Assembly: GCA_028718805.1 (NCBI GenBank)
Contig: JAQUKY010000010.1
Span: 1-47,051 of the forward strand
Direction: 5' to 3'
From: Candidatus Nanoarchaeia archaeon
GTDB taxonomy: Archaea; Nanobdellota; Nanobdellia; Pacearchaeales; GW2011-AR1
Length of the DNA: 47,051 nucleotides
The notes below the pieces were generated by a model. The model searched no databases. It saw only the letters and a list, made by a program, of their open reading frames with translations, and had not been told where the DNA came from. Both the position numbers and the translations under genes were made by a program. Shown piece by piece: positions 23,541 to 31,548 of this stretch (position 1 is the stretch's first letter; each line of letters opens with the position of its first letter).

Positions 23541-23554
23541 GATAGCCCCGCCAG
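23541..23554 (+). repeat. tRNA-Gln 3'-end repeat, copy E (14 nt exact)
   Basis: GATAGCCCCGCCAG is identical to 43684-43697 and in the same orientation. It is a candidate distal attachment site of the element whose integrase lies at 42427-43581, which would make that element about 20.1 kb. Weak similarity to the inner part of the tRNA continues to about 23600. Confidence 0.55.
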
Positions 23555-23693
23555 AAACATACACCATTCTGGCACCTCCAAGGACTACGAGCTTGCCCTG
23601 AATTTAATTGTTGGAGATCAGATTTTTAGGTTTAAAAAGAACTCTATAACTGAGAATAGAAGTAAATTATTAAGAATACCAAACCGAAAAGTA

Positions 23694-23722
23694 TTTAAAT
23701 AAGGTTAAATAAGTTTATTTAA
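23694..23722 (+). promoter_or_regulatory. TATA box and palindromic operator of the RHH-RelE operon
   Basis: TTTAAATA (23694-23701) is followed by TTAAATAAGTTTATTTAA (23705-23722), a perfect 8-bp inverted repeat around GT that ends 1 nt before the ATG. The layout is the same as at 20916-20946 with a different palindrome, as expected for operon-specific autorepression by the RHH antitoxin. Confidence 0.65.
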
Positions 23723-23723
23723 T

Positions 23724-23951
23724 ATGGTATTAAAAACATTTAATATAGAAGAAGAAACCTATAGGAAATTCTCTGAGTTTTGCAGGCAAAATGGCATAAG
23801 CATGAGCAAGCAGATAGATATTTTCATAAAAGCTCAGCTAGAAGAAAAACCAAAAGTCCGAGCAGAATACTTACAAAGATTAGAAGCAATAAGAAAAGGA
23901 AAATTTATTAAAGTTGGAGGCATACAGGATTTTAATAAGAGGTATGCCTGA
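23724..23951 (+). CDS. Ribbon-helix-helix antitoxin
   Basis: A 75-residue antitoxin. LKTFNIEEETYRKFSEFCRQNGISMSKQIDIFIKAQLEE (about 3-41) has the strand-helix-helix pattern of RHH DNA-binding proteins. The charged C-terminal tail (RLEAIRKGKFIKVGGIQDFNKRY) is the likely toxin-binding arm. It would dimerise on the palindrome just upstream to repress the operon. The toxin start overlaps its stop by 1 nt. Confidence 0.82.
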   Translation: MVLKTFNIEEETYRKFSEFCRQNGISMSKQIDIFIKAQLEEKPKVRAEYLQRLEAIRKGKFIKVGGIQDFNKRYA

Positions 23952-24214
23952 TGACTTATACATTAGAAGTTTCTGGAAAACTAGATAGAGTATTTGCAAA
24001 ACTTGCGAAAAAAGATAGGTTACAATTTGAAATTTTAAGTAGAAAGATTAAGGAAATTCTTGAAAATCCTCAAATTGGCGAGCCATTAACAGGAAATATG
24101 GCAGGACAAAGAAGCGTTCATATCAGAAATTTTGTCTTAGTCTATGAAATTATAGAACATCAAAAAGTCATAAAACTTCTTGACTATGATCATCATGACG
24201 TAGTTTATTATTGA
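23951..24214 (+). CDS. RelE/ParE-superfamily toxin
   Basis: An 87-residue RelE-fold protein: YTLEVSGKLDRVFAKLAKKDRLQFEILSRKIKEILENPQIGEPLTGNMAGQRSVHIRNFVLVYEIIEHQKVIKLLDYDHHDVVYY. The order KLxKKD / helix / ILENPxxGxPL / RSxxIxNFxLVYEI / VxLLxxxHHxxVY is typical of archaeal and bacterial RelE mRNA interferases, which cleave mRNA in the ribosome. The basic R/K and terminal Tyr positions are present. It is coupled to the RHH antitoxin. Confidence 0.88.
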   Translation: MTYTLEVSGKLDRVFAKLAKKDRLQFEILSRKIKEILENPQIGEPLTGNMAGQRSVHIRNFVLVYEIIEHQKVIKLLDYDHHDVVYY

Positions 24215-24221
24215 TTCTCTT

Positions 24222-24359
24222 TTACTTTATTATTTCAATAGTTATTTGAGTTAAAGTTCCGGGTTTAAGCTGTTCCTCAAGTATCTTAGGCACAACTATT
24301 ATTGCCTGATTACCATGTTTGGCTATTTTCTTGGTGATGGTGAATTGTGAGATTGACAT
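24222..24359 (-). CDS. AbrB-like DNA-binding microprotein, 45 aa
   Basis: The product begins MSISQFTITKKIAKHGNQAI and continues as IVVPKILEEQLKPGTLTQITIEIIK, a minimal SpoVT-AbrB domain. It is nearly the same protein as that at 21950-22096, which also ends an operon of unknown genes, and the DNA is similar as well, so one duplicated from the other. It follows the 213-aa gene by 15 nt and ends 8 nt from the convergent RelE toxin. Likely role: repressor or antitoxin for the two genes upstream. Confidence 0.75.
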   Translation of the reverse strand: MSISQFTITKKIAKHGNQAIIVVPKILEEQLKPGTLTQITIEIIK

Positions 24360-24374
24360 TTTAACATATTGGAA

Positions 24375-25016
24375 TCATTTTTCCTTATTAAAAAATAGAG
24401 TAAAATGATAATTGTCTATTTCAAACACTGTTAATTTTGGTCGAATATATTTTACGCTAATTGTTTTATTCTTAAAATTAACTTGTTCTATATTCTCTAA
24501 ACCACTACTAGGATCAGGTCTAATTTCAACATAGAGAACATTACCTTCTAATTTTCCATATAAATGTAAGGGGAATGCTTTACCACATCTTCTATGTACT
24601 TCATTAAATATTCGTAGATTTTTATTTAATACCTTGAAAGCATCTTCTAATTTCTCAAATTCTTCTCTATTTTCACATTCATAAGTAGCAGTTTTACTCA
24701 ACTCATCATCTGCTGGCATCTTAACTTTCCCAGAATCGGTAGCTAATTCTTCTAGTTTTGAAGTAAGGAAATTTAATTTATCTCTTGTTGTATCTATCTC
24801 TTCTTGAACTTCCTCATTTTTTATTGGTTTCATGTATCTGCTCAATACAGTATCAACTTTCAATATACTATCTCCTGTGTTAAATTCCCAATTACTCTTT
24901 TCTTTATAAGCAAAACCAATGTCTGACCATTCAACATTTCTGTACCATCCTTCCTTTAAGGGATTCTTATCATTATCCAGATATTCTTCCAATGCAATAG
25001 CTTTTTTCTTATCCAT
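24375..25016 (-). CDS. Hypothetical protein, 213 aa
   Basis: Not recognised. The N-terminal third is polar (KEGWYRNVEWSDIGFAYKEKSNWEF). A central helical coiled-coil-like region follows (EEVQEEIDTTRDKLNFLTSKLEELA), then a strand-rich end (LHLYGKLEGNVLYVEIRPD; KTISVKYIRPKLTVFEIDNYHFTLFF). The start follows the upstream gene by 2 nt, with a GGGAG ribosome site inside that gene. It belongs to a three-gene minus-strand operon with the 213-aa gene in the middle and the AbrB microprotein last. Confidence 0.65.
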   Translation of the reverse strand: MDKKKAIALEEYLDNDKNPLKEGWYRNVEWSDIGFAYKEKSNWEFNTGDSILKVDTVLSRYMKPIKNEEVQEEIDTTRDKLNFLTSKLEELATDSGKVKMPADDELSKTATYECENREEFEKLEDAFKVLNKNLRIFNEVHRRCGKAFPLHLYGKLEGNVLYVEIRPDPSSGLENIEQVNFKNKTISVKYIRPKLTVFEIDNYHFTLFFNKEK

Positions 25017-25018
25017 TT

Positions 25019-25657
25019 TTATTCTCCCTCCATCTTAAAAGCAGCATAGTCTCTTCCAATTCGGATTAAATCTTTATTCCATTTTTCTTCCCAACCCTTA
25101 TATTTCTCTTTCATGATATCTTTCCTTTCTGGGCTTAAGTCTTGCATATTCTCAAAAAAACTGTACATTGGTTGAAGTTTCATTCTGCTAAGCATGTTTT
25201 TTACAAAATAATTTACTGTATATTTTGAAATGCTCTCAGGAGAATCTAAGCCCAATCCTTCTCTAAGCTCTGACAATCTTACTCCTTCCAAAGTTATATC
25301 TTTTAATTTTCTGGGAACAGGTGATCTGTGATACAATGTTAACCTTACTTCAGGAAAAGAAGTAATTTCTTTGTCTGATCTATCAACCCCTAATTGAACC
25401 TCACAAAACATATAGGGGGGAGTATACTTTGTTTTTCTTTTATCATTTGAAAACCAAATTGTGAAATCATTAGGAGGAATATGCAAACAGTCAATGTCAA
25501 ATTCTACACCTATTTTTCCAAGAGGAGTGATTATCTTTTCTGCCGTCTCAAAAGATACTCCACGGTAACTATCATACTCTGGAGTGAAATAAATACAATT
25601 ATCTTTAAAAAAAGGTTTTGTTAGTTCTTCTAATGTAAATACTCTTGTTTGGTACAT
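25019..25657 (-). CDS. Hypothetical protein, 212 aa
   Basis: Not recognised. The start MYQTRVFTLEELTKPFF is chosen because GGGAGG lies 8 nt before it; a start 36 nt upstream lacks such a site. The first 130 residues look beta-rich (NCIYFTPEYDSYRGVSFETAEKI; IGVEFDIDCLHIPPNDFTIWFS; FCEVQLGVDRSD; FPEVRLTLYHRSPVPRKLKDITLEG) and the end is helical and charged. It is the first gene of the operon ending in the AbrB microprotein, and divergent from the TrmB-like regulator. Confidence 0.65.
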   Translation of the reverse strand: MYQTRVFTLEELTKPFFKDNCIYFTPEYDSYRGVSFETAEKIITPLGKIGVEFDIDCLHIPPNDFTIWFSNDKRKTKYTPPYMFCEVQLGVDRSDKEITSFPEVRLTLYHRSPVPRKLKDITLEGVRLSELREGLGLDSPESISKYTVNYFVKNMLSRMKLQPMYSFFENMQDLSPERKDIMKEKYKGWEEKWNKDLIRIGRDYAAFKMEGE

Positions 25658-25711
25658 TTTAATCCTCCCAGAATTCAGTCTGAGGCTGACCACCTCAACA
25701 ATAAAACTACA

Positions 25712-25783
25712 AAATCGTATTTAAAACTTTGTTGCTGTTATAACCAACAACAATATAGAAATATTTAAATATGGGTAAATATT
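25712..25783. promoter_or_regulatory. Divergent control region between the AbrB operon and trmB-like gene
   Basis: Minus-strand TATA candidate TTTTAAATAC (25715-25724) serves the operon starting at 25657; ATATTTAAATAT (25761-25772) serves the gene at 25794. Between them lies a near-palindrome TTGTTG-CTGTTATAAC-CAACAA (25729-25750), and AATATTTA/TAAATATT (25760-25767, 25776-25783) flank the right start region. The symmetric elements suggest regulator binding, possibly by the TrmB-like protein itself. Confidence 0.5.
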
Positions 25784-25793
25784 CCTTTAAAAT

Positions 25794-26519
25794 ATGCAAG
25801 AAATACTGCAAAAATTTGGTTTAAGCCAGTCAGAATCAAAAGTATATCTCTCTTTAATTGAATTAGGGGCTTCTTTAGCTGGGGACATAACAAAAAAAGC
25901 TAATATAAACCGAAGTAACTGTTATGATGCCCTCCAAAGATTGATAGAAAAAGGTTTAGTTTCTTATGTAATCAAAGCAAACAGAAAATATTTTCAGGCA
26001 GAAACACCCCAGAAATTTTTGGAGCTAATCAAGGAAGAAGAAACTCAGTTAAAGAATAAAGAAAAAGAAATAAAAGAGATTCTTCCTCAATTAATAGAAA
26101 AATCAAAAATTTCTACTGAAAAGCCAGAAGCAACTATTTACAAAGGAAAAAAAGGAATAAAATCAATCTTTGAAGATATCTTAAAACATAAAGAATACTG
26201 GGTTTTCGGTTCTTCTGGTAAGTTCAAAGAAGTTTTAGGACCATTTTTTGAGTTATTTCAAAAAAGAGTAAAAGAAAATAAAATTAAATGCAAACTAATT
26301 GCTTCTGAGAATGTGAAAAATACAGATATAATAACCCATGCAGAAACTAAATTTTTACCTAAAAACTATATAACTTTAATTTCAACTATTGTTTATGATA
26401 ACAAAGTCGCTATAATCTCTTGGACAGAAAATCCTATTGGATTTTTATTAGAAGATAAACAAACTGCTGATTCTTACAGAACATATTTTGAGTTTATGTG
26501 GAAACTCGCTAAGAAATAG
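25794..26519 (+). CDS. TrmB-family transcriptional regulator
   Basis: A 241-residue archaeal regulator. The N-terminal winged helix is MQEILQKFGLSQSESKVYLSLIELGASLAGDITKKANINRSNCYDALQRLIEKGLVSYV (1-59), the TrmB signature LGLsxxExkvYLaLlelG. A coiled segment (about 75-110) and a phospholipase-D-like C-terminal domain with SIFEDILKHKEYWVFGSSGKF follow. TrmB proteins usually sense sugars, but the effector cannot be read here. Its stop overlaps the convergent NDT-like gene by 11 nt. It may control the divergent AbrB operon. Confidence 0.85.
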   Translation: MQEILQKFGLSQSESKVYLSLIELGASLAGDITKKANINRSNCYDALQRLIEKGLVSYVIKANRKYFQAETPQKFLELIKEEETQLKNKEKEIKEILPQLIEKSKISTEKPEATIYKGKKGIKSIFEDILKHKEYWVFGSSGKFKEVLGPFFELFQKRVKENKIKCKLIASENVKNTDIITHAETKFLPKNYITLISTIVYDNKVAIISWTENPIGFLLEDKQTADSYRTYFEFMWKLAKK

Positions 26520-26910
26520 CCTTTAACTTCTCCCTCAAATCCTCAAAATCTTTATAAACAATAACTTTATCAGCACAAGCCTCTAAAAAATCTGCTTCTG
26601 TTCCTTCTTGATGTATAATTATAATTTTCTTTTTTAATGCTTTAGCATAACCTACTTCAAAATAAGTTCCTCTTGCTTTCTCACTTGCTTCAACAAGAAT
26701 AGCATCGCATTTTTCAACTGCTTTATATGCCTTTTCAACAACTTCTTTAATAGGCATTTTAATTTTGCCCCATTTTTGGGCATCTCTGAAAAATATAAAC
26801 GTCTTGCATTTTAGAGTTTCTTCTACAATTTTACTTAATTCTTCAAGTTTTTTTCTTAGTTCAATTGGGTCTGATCCATTAAATTTGTAAGCTATGTATA
26901 TCTTTTTCAT
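26509..26910 (-). CDS. Nucleoside 2-deoxyribosyltransferase-like protein
   Basis: A 133-residue Rossmann-like protein: KKIYIAYKFNG at the N-terminus, CDAILVEASEKARGTYFEVGYAKALKKKIIIIHQEG (about 72-107) in the second half. That is the D-x-x-x-x-x-x-x-x-G-T-x-x-E-x-G-x-A pattern of nucleoside 2-deoxyribosyltransferases, with the catalytic Glu in YFEVG. Homologues hydrolyse or transfer N-glycosidic bonds of (deoxy)nucleotides. The ATG is used rather than a TTG 12 nt upstream. It is the last gene of the six-gene minus-strand operon. Confidence 0.75.
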   Translation of the reverse strand: MKKIYIAYKFNGSDPIELRKKLEELSKIVEETLKCKTFIFFRDAQKWGKIKMPIKEVVEKAYKAVEKCDAILVEASEKARGTYFEVGYAKALKKKIIIIHQEGTEADFLEACADKVIVYKDFEDLREKLKAIS

Positions 26911-26925
26911 TTTAAATCTCAATAT

Positions 26926-27543
26926 TCATTCTAATATTTTAACCTCTTCATCTTTAATTAATATTGCTTGCTTATCTGTTAGACGAGTTACATTCTTTCC
27001 AGTTTCTTCTTCAAATTTCTTAATTACTTCTTCATACTCATCAGCATAATGTGGACTTATTCTTTTATCTGTGAATTTTAAACCTGTCAGATCTTTTAAT
27101 CCGACATCATTTTTATCCCAATCAGCCTTTATTCCGGAAACTTCAATATCTGGACCCATTATCATACTTCCAGCACTAGCCCCCACATAAACAATTCCTT
27201 TATTAATCATTTCCTTAATTTTCTCATCAAATCTGTTTTCTCTTATTTTATATAGTAAATAAAAAGTATTTCCTCCGCAAACATAAATAACATCAATTTT
27301 CTTTAATTCTTCTTCGGTAAGTTCCCTATCCAAATTAAAATTAATAAAATTTTCTTTTTTAATTCCAACACCTATTAATTCCTTTTTTGATTTGCCGACA
27401 TAATGTAATTCCTCTTTTGTTCTAGAAGCAGTTGGAATAAACAGCACTTTTACTTCTGAAGCAGGTTTTCCCAATAATTTTAAAAATTCTTTTCCTATTC
27501 TTGGATTTTCAAACCCAGCCGATGTTAATAATATTTTTTTCAT
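26926..27543 (-). CDS. Peptidase E-like (S51) serine dipeptidase
   Basis: A 205-residue protein of the peptidase S51 / glutamine-amidotransferase-like fold. VIYVCGGNTFYLLYKIREN (about 86-104) and VYVGASAGSMIMGPDIEVS (about 116-134) are the CGGNTFxLL and nucleophile-elbow GASAGS motifs with catalytic Ser. Family members cleave Asp-X dipeptides; cyanophycinase and other relatives share the motifs. It overlaps the upstream methyltransferase gene by 4 nt. It looks complete, without signal peptide, so cytoplasmic. Confidence 0.85.
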   Translation of the reverse strand: MKKILLTSAGFENPRIGKEFLKLLGKPASEVKVLFIPTASRTKEELHYVGKSKKELIGVGIKKENFINFNLDRELTEEELKKIDVIYVCGGNTFYLLYKIRENRFDEKIKEMINKGIVYVGASAGSMIMGPDIEVSGIKADWDKNDVGLKDLTGLKFTDKRISPHYADEYEEVIKKFEEETGKNVTRLTDKQAILIKDEEVKILE

Positions 27544-28283
27544 TTTTTCCTCGCGATAGTTAATATAAACAAACTTTTATTTTTATCAAATTTGTCTCCA
27601 TTCATATCTAAAAATTCTAGAACTTCAAATCCATTTTTTTCTAAAATATCTTTTAATTCATCAGAGGAATAAATTTGCATGTCCCAAGAATCTTTGAAAA
27701 TTTTGGGCTTGCTTAGCCCTTTCTGAATATATGTTTTCTGATTCATATGAATAACCCCCCCTTCAGAGTCAAATGTATTTTTGTTAAATCTAACAAATTT
27801 AGTGCCATCAACTTCTTTAAGAGTATCTATAAATTCCTCTTTAATAAAGCCATGTTTCATAAAATCAAGATTAAAAATATCAAAAATATAAATCCCTCCA
27901 GTCTTGAGATTATTAGTTATATTCCTTATTGCTTTTCCGAAATCTGGTTTTGATAGATGTCCGATTGCATTGAATATTGAGATTACAGCATCAAATTTTC
28001 CATATTTTGCATTCCTTATATCTCCCTGTTTAAAATCCAATTTTGGATATTTCTTTTGGGCGATAGCAATCATCTCCTTGCTAAAATCGGATGCTGTTAC
28101 CTTATAACCTTCTTTATCAAGGAAAATAGCCTGAGCACCCGTTCCACAAGTTATATCAAGAACACTTTTGATATTATACTTTTTAAGGAGTTTGTTTAAA
28201 ATATTATTAAAATCTTTGACATTTGTATTTCCTTCTACGATATCGTAGTATTCTGCTTGTGTTGCGTAATTGTAATCTTTCAT
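27540..28283 (-). CDS. SAM-dependent methyltransferase
   Basis: A 247-residue class I methyltransferase. SVLDITCGTGAQAIFLDKEGYKVTASDFSKEMIAIAQKK (about 39-77) holds motif I and the acidic residue after strand 2. FDAVISIFNAIGHL is motif II-like and LKTGGIYIFDIFNLDFM the post-II strand. The C-terminal cap is mostly beta. Acceptor unknown, probably a small molecule. It follows the radical SAM gene by 1 nt and overlaps peptidase E by 4 nt, so all are co-translated. Confidence 0.88.
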   Translation of the reverse strand: MKDYNYATQAEYYDIVEGNTNVKDFNNILNKLLKKYNIKSVLDITCGTGAQAIFLDKEGYKVTASDFSKEMIAIAQKKYPKLDFKQGDIRNAKYGKFDAVISIFNAIGHLSKPDFGKAIRNITNNLKTGGIYIFDIFNLDFMKHGFIKEEFIDTLKEVDGTKFVRFNKNTFDSEGGVIHMNQKTYIQKGLSKPKIFKDSWDMQIYSSDELKDILEKNGFEVLEFLDMNGDKFDKNKSLFILTIARKK

Positions 28284-28284
28284 T

Positions 28285-29658
28285 TTATGCTGCCGTCAAC
28301 TCTCTTGTTTTATTTTGAGTTTTCCTCTTGTTCCCATGAGGATAATATATATTATAAGCTTTTCTTAGCATGCTTCTTAGTTGTTCTGGACTAGCCTTGC
28401 AAAAGGATACATCATTTCCAATATGGTACTTATCAAAATTTTGATTTGGGAGATCTAAAGGAACTTCTCCTTGTAAATGATTATACATTTGAAGTTGTTT
28501 ATCTCCATACTTTTCAACAAGAGAGTTATACATTTCTGTGCCAGGATAAGCTTTAACAAGAACAAAACATGCAGTGTCTGTATCTAATTGTTTTGCGTGT
28601 TCTAAAGTTTGGTTCATTTCCTGTAAGGTTTCTGTTGGAAAACCAAACATATAATATGCTTTTGTTTTAATTCCGACTTCCTTACAAAGTCTGATTGCTT
28701 CTCTTGCCTGTTCTGGAGTTGTACCTTTTTTAATTAAGTCTAAAATCCTCTGGCTTCCGGATTCTATCCCAAAGACTAATTGATAACAACCTGCCTGCTT
28801 AATTTTTTCAAGAAATTCTTTCCCAGATTTTGCTGTAACATCAACTCTTGCCAATGCTCTCCAATTTATTCCAAGATTTCTTCTCTGTAATTCATCAGCT
28901 AAATTCAAAACTCTTTCTTTATTATAGATAAAGTCATTATCCAAAAAATGAACTGCATTTACTCCATATTCTTCTTTAAGAGATTCTACTTCTCCAATTA
29001 TATTGTCAATACTTCTTGTTCTTATTTTTCTACCAGAAGTTATTGGGGCTGAACAAAAAGTGCATAAGTAAGGGCATCCCCTTGAGCCGATTATAACTGA
29101 TTTAAATTTTTCATTTTCAAAATGAGGGTCGTTTACAAAAAAACTCCTATCAATAAATGGCAGAGAATTTAAATTCTTGATTAATTCCCTATCAAGATTA
29201 GGAATTATGTCCTTGTTTTGCCTGTAATAGACTCCGTTTACTCCAACAGGGTTAAAATCTTGTTTTATAAGGTGTTCAAGAGTTAATTCTCCTTCGCCCC
29301 TTACTAAAATATTAACCCTGGGAATTTCTTCCATTACTTTTTTAGGTCTTATTGTAGCATCTGGTCCCCCCACCATAATTTTAGGAACTCTAAGTTGTTC
29401 TATAATCTGCTTGCCTAGATTCAAGGTTGGTGCTGTAAGATTTATGCCCACAACATCAGGCTTTTGTTCTTCTGTTAACCTTACTATTTTCTTAGGAGAT
29501 AATCCCAAAGCCTCTGCATCTATCAAACTAACATCACAACCCATATTTTTAGCAATTGTTGCTAGATATCCTAATCCAAGAGGAGGATTAGTATAATATT
29601 CTCTCTTTTCTGTTTTTCCATAATCTTGCAGAGGTGAATTAATAAAAGTTATTCTCAT
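28285..29658 (-). CDS. B12-binding domain radical SAM enzyme
   Basis: A 457-residue enzyme. The N-terminal B12-binding-like Rossmann domain (about 1-120: PPLGLGYLATIAKNMGCDVSLIDAEALGLSPKKIV; KIMVGGPDATIRP) precedes a radical SAM TIM barrel with SRGCPYLCTFCSAP (about 194-206), the CxxxCxxC cluster-binding motif. KTKAYYMFGFPTETLQEM is the later GFPxET motif. Such proteins (BchE, cobalamin-dependent methylases, hopanoid enzymes) act on unactivated carbons. The classic D-x-H-x-x-G of tight B12 binding is not seen, so cobalamin use is uncertain. Third gene of the operon. Confidence 0.88.
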   Translation of the reverse strand: MRITFINSPLQDYGKTEKREYYTNPPLGLGYLATIAKNMGCDVSLIDAEALGLSPKKIVRLTEEQKPDVVGINLTAPTLNLGKQIIEQLRVPKIMVGGPDATIRPKKVMEEIPRVNILVRGEGELTLEHLIKQDFNPVGVNGVYYRQNKDIIPNLDRELIKNLNSLPFIDRSFFVNDPHFENEKFKSVIIGSRGCPYLCTFCSAPITSGRKIRTRSIDNIIGEVESLKEEYGVNAVHFLDNDFIYNKERVLNLADELQRRNLGINWRALARVDVTAKSGKEFLEKIKQAGCYQLVFGIESGSQRILDLIKKGTTPEQAREAIRLCKEVGIKTKAYYMFGFPTETLQEMNQTLEHAKQLDTDTACFVLVKAYPGTEMYNSLVEKYGDKQLQMYNHLQGEVPLDLPNQNFDKYHIGNDVSFCKASPEQLRSMLRKAYNIYYPHGNKRKTQNKTRELTAA

Positions 29659-29659
29659 T

Positions 29660-30766
29660 TTAAGCCATATCCTTTAGACTAATAACAATGCTATCTGCAG
29701 TTCTCTTTGGTTTTCTGCTGTTTGTTATTAATCCCTGAGTTTTTAAATAATTAAAATAAGTTGAAATTGTGCTAAGCTTAATTTCTGTTTTTCTTGAGAT
29801 ATCCAGGCTAGTATTGCTTCCATCACAGAATGAGAGAATTTTCAGTTTTATTTCGTTTAAAGGTTTAATTTTCTTTTCAAATTCATCTGTTTTAGAAATG
29901 AATAGACTTTTAGTTCTCTCTTTTGCATTTTCCTTCTGAACAATTTTATTAACTTTAGAAAAATAATCATAAAAGTGCTTAGAGATTAATTCTATACTTT
30001 GTTTTTTGGTTTTGGGTTTTTCTAATCTTCCTAAAACCTCTCCCAATACATCAAATAAATCATTAATTTCAATATTTGAAATTTTTTTGCTTTTAAAATA
30101 ATTTCCAACGATGTTTCTTATTTTCTCCTCAGACATTTCTATTGATGGTATTTCTTCTTTTTCAGGATGTATTATCACAGGAACTCTTTTAACAAAAATA
30201 GGTTTTGGGGATTCATATTTTGAATAAGTTGTTGATAAATGATCATCAATCTTCTTGCTAAAAACTCTAAATCTTTCTGAGGTCAAGTAAAAATTAGGTG
30301 CAGTTAAACACAACTCTGGGAACAATTCAGGCAGATACATAGAGATAAGATAATCTGCAATTATGTAATTTATTTTAGAAAAGCTTATTTGATTAAAGGG
30401 AATGTAATCTATTTCAGAGCCTTTGTTTAAATCTTCTATCTTAACTTTAGAAAGTATTTTATGCAACAGCTTAGAATATTCTGAGTTTTTTAAAAGCCTG
30501 TCCATAGCTTCAGATAAATAAATTATTTTATAATCTAAATTAAGGTGATTCATCAATTTTTCAAGAATTTCTATATTTTCCTGCAACTTTTGAACTTTGT
30601 TTGTTGTGTGGTCTAAACCCTTTTCGAAAACAGGATGTTCAAATACAAAATTATCCCAGACGCATAAATAAACTTTTTTAGGGTTTTGTTTTTTTAAATA
30701 ATAAATATGGTTTATGTTTGTGTAAGATTTTGTAACTGGGCTTATGTTTGTGTAAATTATTTTCAT
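29660..30766 (-). CDS. Hypothetical protein with C-terminal winged helix, 368 aa
   Basis: Not assigned. The N-terminal roughly 190 residues alternate strands and helices (KVYLCVWDNFVFEHPVFEKGLDHTTNKVQKLQENIEILEKLMNHLNLDYKIIYLSEAMDRLL) in a way that recalls class I synthetase/HUP nucleotide-binding folds, but no HIGH or KMSKS is present. The C-terminal 65 residues (LNEIKLKILSFCDGSNTSLDISRKTEIKLSTISTYFNYLKTQGLITN) are a clear winged helix. Overlap of 4 nt with the HAD gene and 1 nt to the radical SAM gene make it part of the same operon. It could be a ligand-sensing regulator or an RNA-related enzyme. Confidence 0.65.
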   Translation of the reverse strand: MKIIYTNISPVTKSYTNINHIYYLKKQNPKKVYLCVWDNFVFEHPVFEKGLDHTTNKVQKLQENIEILEKLMNHLNLDYKIIYLSEAMDRLLKNSEYSKLLHKILSKVKIEDLNKGSEIDYIPFNQISFSKINYIIADYLISMYLPELFPELCLTAPNFYLTSERFRVFSKKIDDHLSTTYSKYESPKPIFVKRVPVIIHPEKEEIPSIEMSEEKIRNIVGNYFKSKKISNIEINDLFDVLGEVLGRLEKPKTKKQSIELISKHFYDYFSKVNKIVQKENAKERTKSLFISKTDEFEKKIKPLNEIKLKILSFCDGSNTSLDISRKTEIKLSTISTYFNYLKTQGLITNSRKPKRTADSIVISLKDMA

Positions 30767-31401
30767 AAAGCTCCAATCACTTCTTCTAGGGATTTAGCTA
30801 AAATTCCTTTCATGCCTACTCTATCTGCTCCTATAATCTCTTGTTCATCATGAGAAGCAAAAATACATTTTTCTGATCTCGCATTTGCTCTTCTCATAGC
30901 TTCTTGATAAATAGCTGGATGCGGTTTTCTATAACCTACCTGACAAGAAATTACAATTGGATCAAACATATTTAACATACTTTCCTTTTTTAATTCAGAT
31001 ATTAAAGAGTCATGAGGTAAGTTTGAAATAATTCCTAATTTATAATTTTTTGATAAATCCATCAAAATTCGTTTAGAGTTGGGAAAAAGGATGCTATTGT
31101 GGTCATTAAACTTATAGATGTCTTCAAGTTGCTGAAGATCTGCTTTTATTCCTAGATTTAAAACCATTAAGCCCATAATCTGGTTCATTGTCCACTCTGA
31201 ATTATCTTTTTCTCTTGTATAGATGTAGGTTTCAGTCGCTTTATTGTGGGCAGTTTCAAGGCTTTGTGGGCTTATTTCTGGGCTACCTAGGGAGTTGATG
31301 TACACCAAGGCTAATTTATGGGCTCTTTGAAGGGTTTCCTTATTAAAATCATAATTTGTTATTAATCCGCCATAATCTAAAAATAAATTTTTTTTAGGCA
31401 T
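30763..31401 (-). CDS. HAD-superfamily hydrolase
   Basis: A 212-residue haloacid dehalogenase-like phosphatase, subfamily IA. Motif I is LFLDYGGLITNYDF (Asp9 nucleophile; the usual second Asp is Gly, as in many IA members). Motif II is LGIISNLPHDSLI and motif III/IV is GYRKPHPAIYQEAMRRANARSEKCIFASHDEQEIIGADRVGMKGILA. The cap is helical (about 20-90). Substrate unknown, probably a phosphorylated metabolite. It is the first gene of the operon running to 26509. Confidence 0.87.
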   Translation of the reverse strand: MPKKNLFLDYGGLITNYDFNKETLQRAHKLALVYINSLGSPEISPQSLETAHNKATETYIYTREKDNSEWTMNQIMGLMVLNLGIKADLQQLEDIYKFNDHNSILFPNSKRILMDLSKNYKLGIISNLPHDSLISELKKESMLNMFDPIVISCQVGYRKPHPAIYQEAMRRANARSEKCIFASHDEQEIIGADRVGMKGILAKSLEEVIGAL

Positions 31402-31548
31402 TTTCTAAATTATCACAGAACTCTATTTCCCATAAGGGCTTAAAATTAATGATTTTTGGTATTCTTAAGCATTATTATTCTTTGATATATATGTGAACCT
31501 ATGTTTTATATAATTATCAAGTTTTATACTTCTGTCCTAAAAGGGGTG

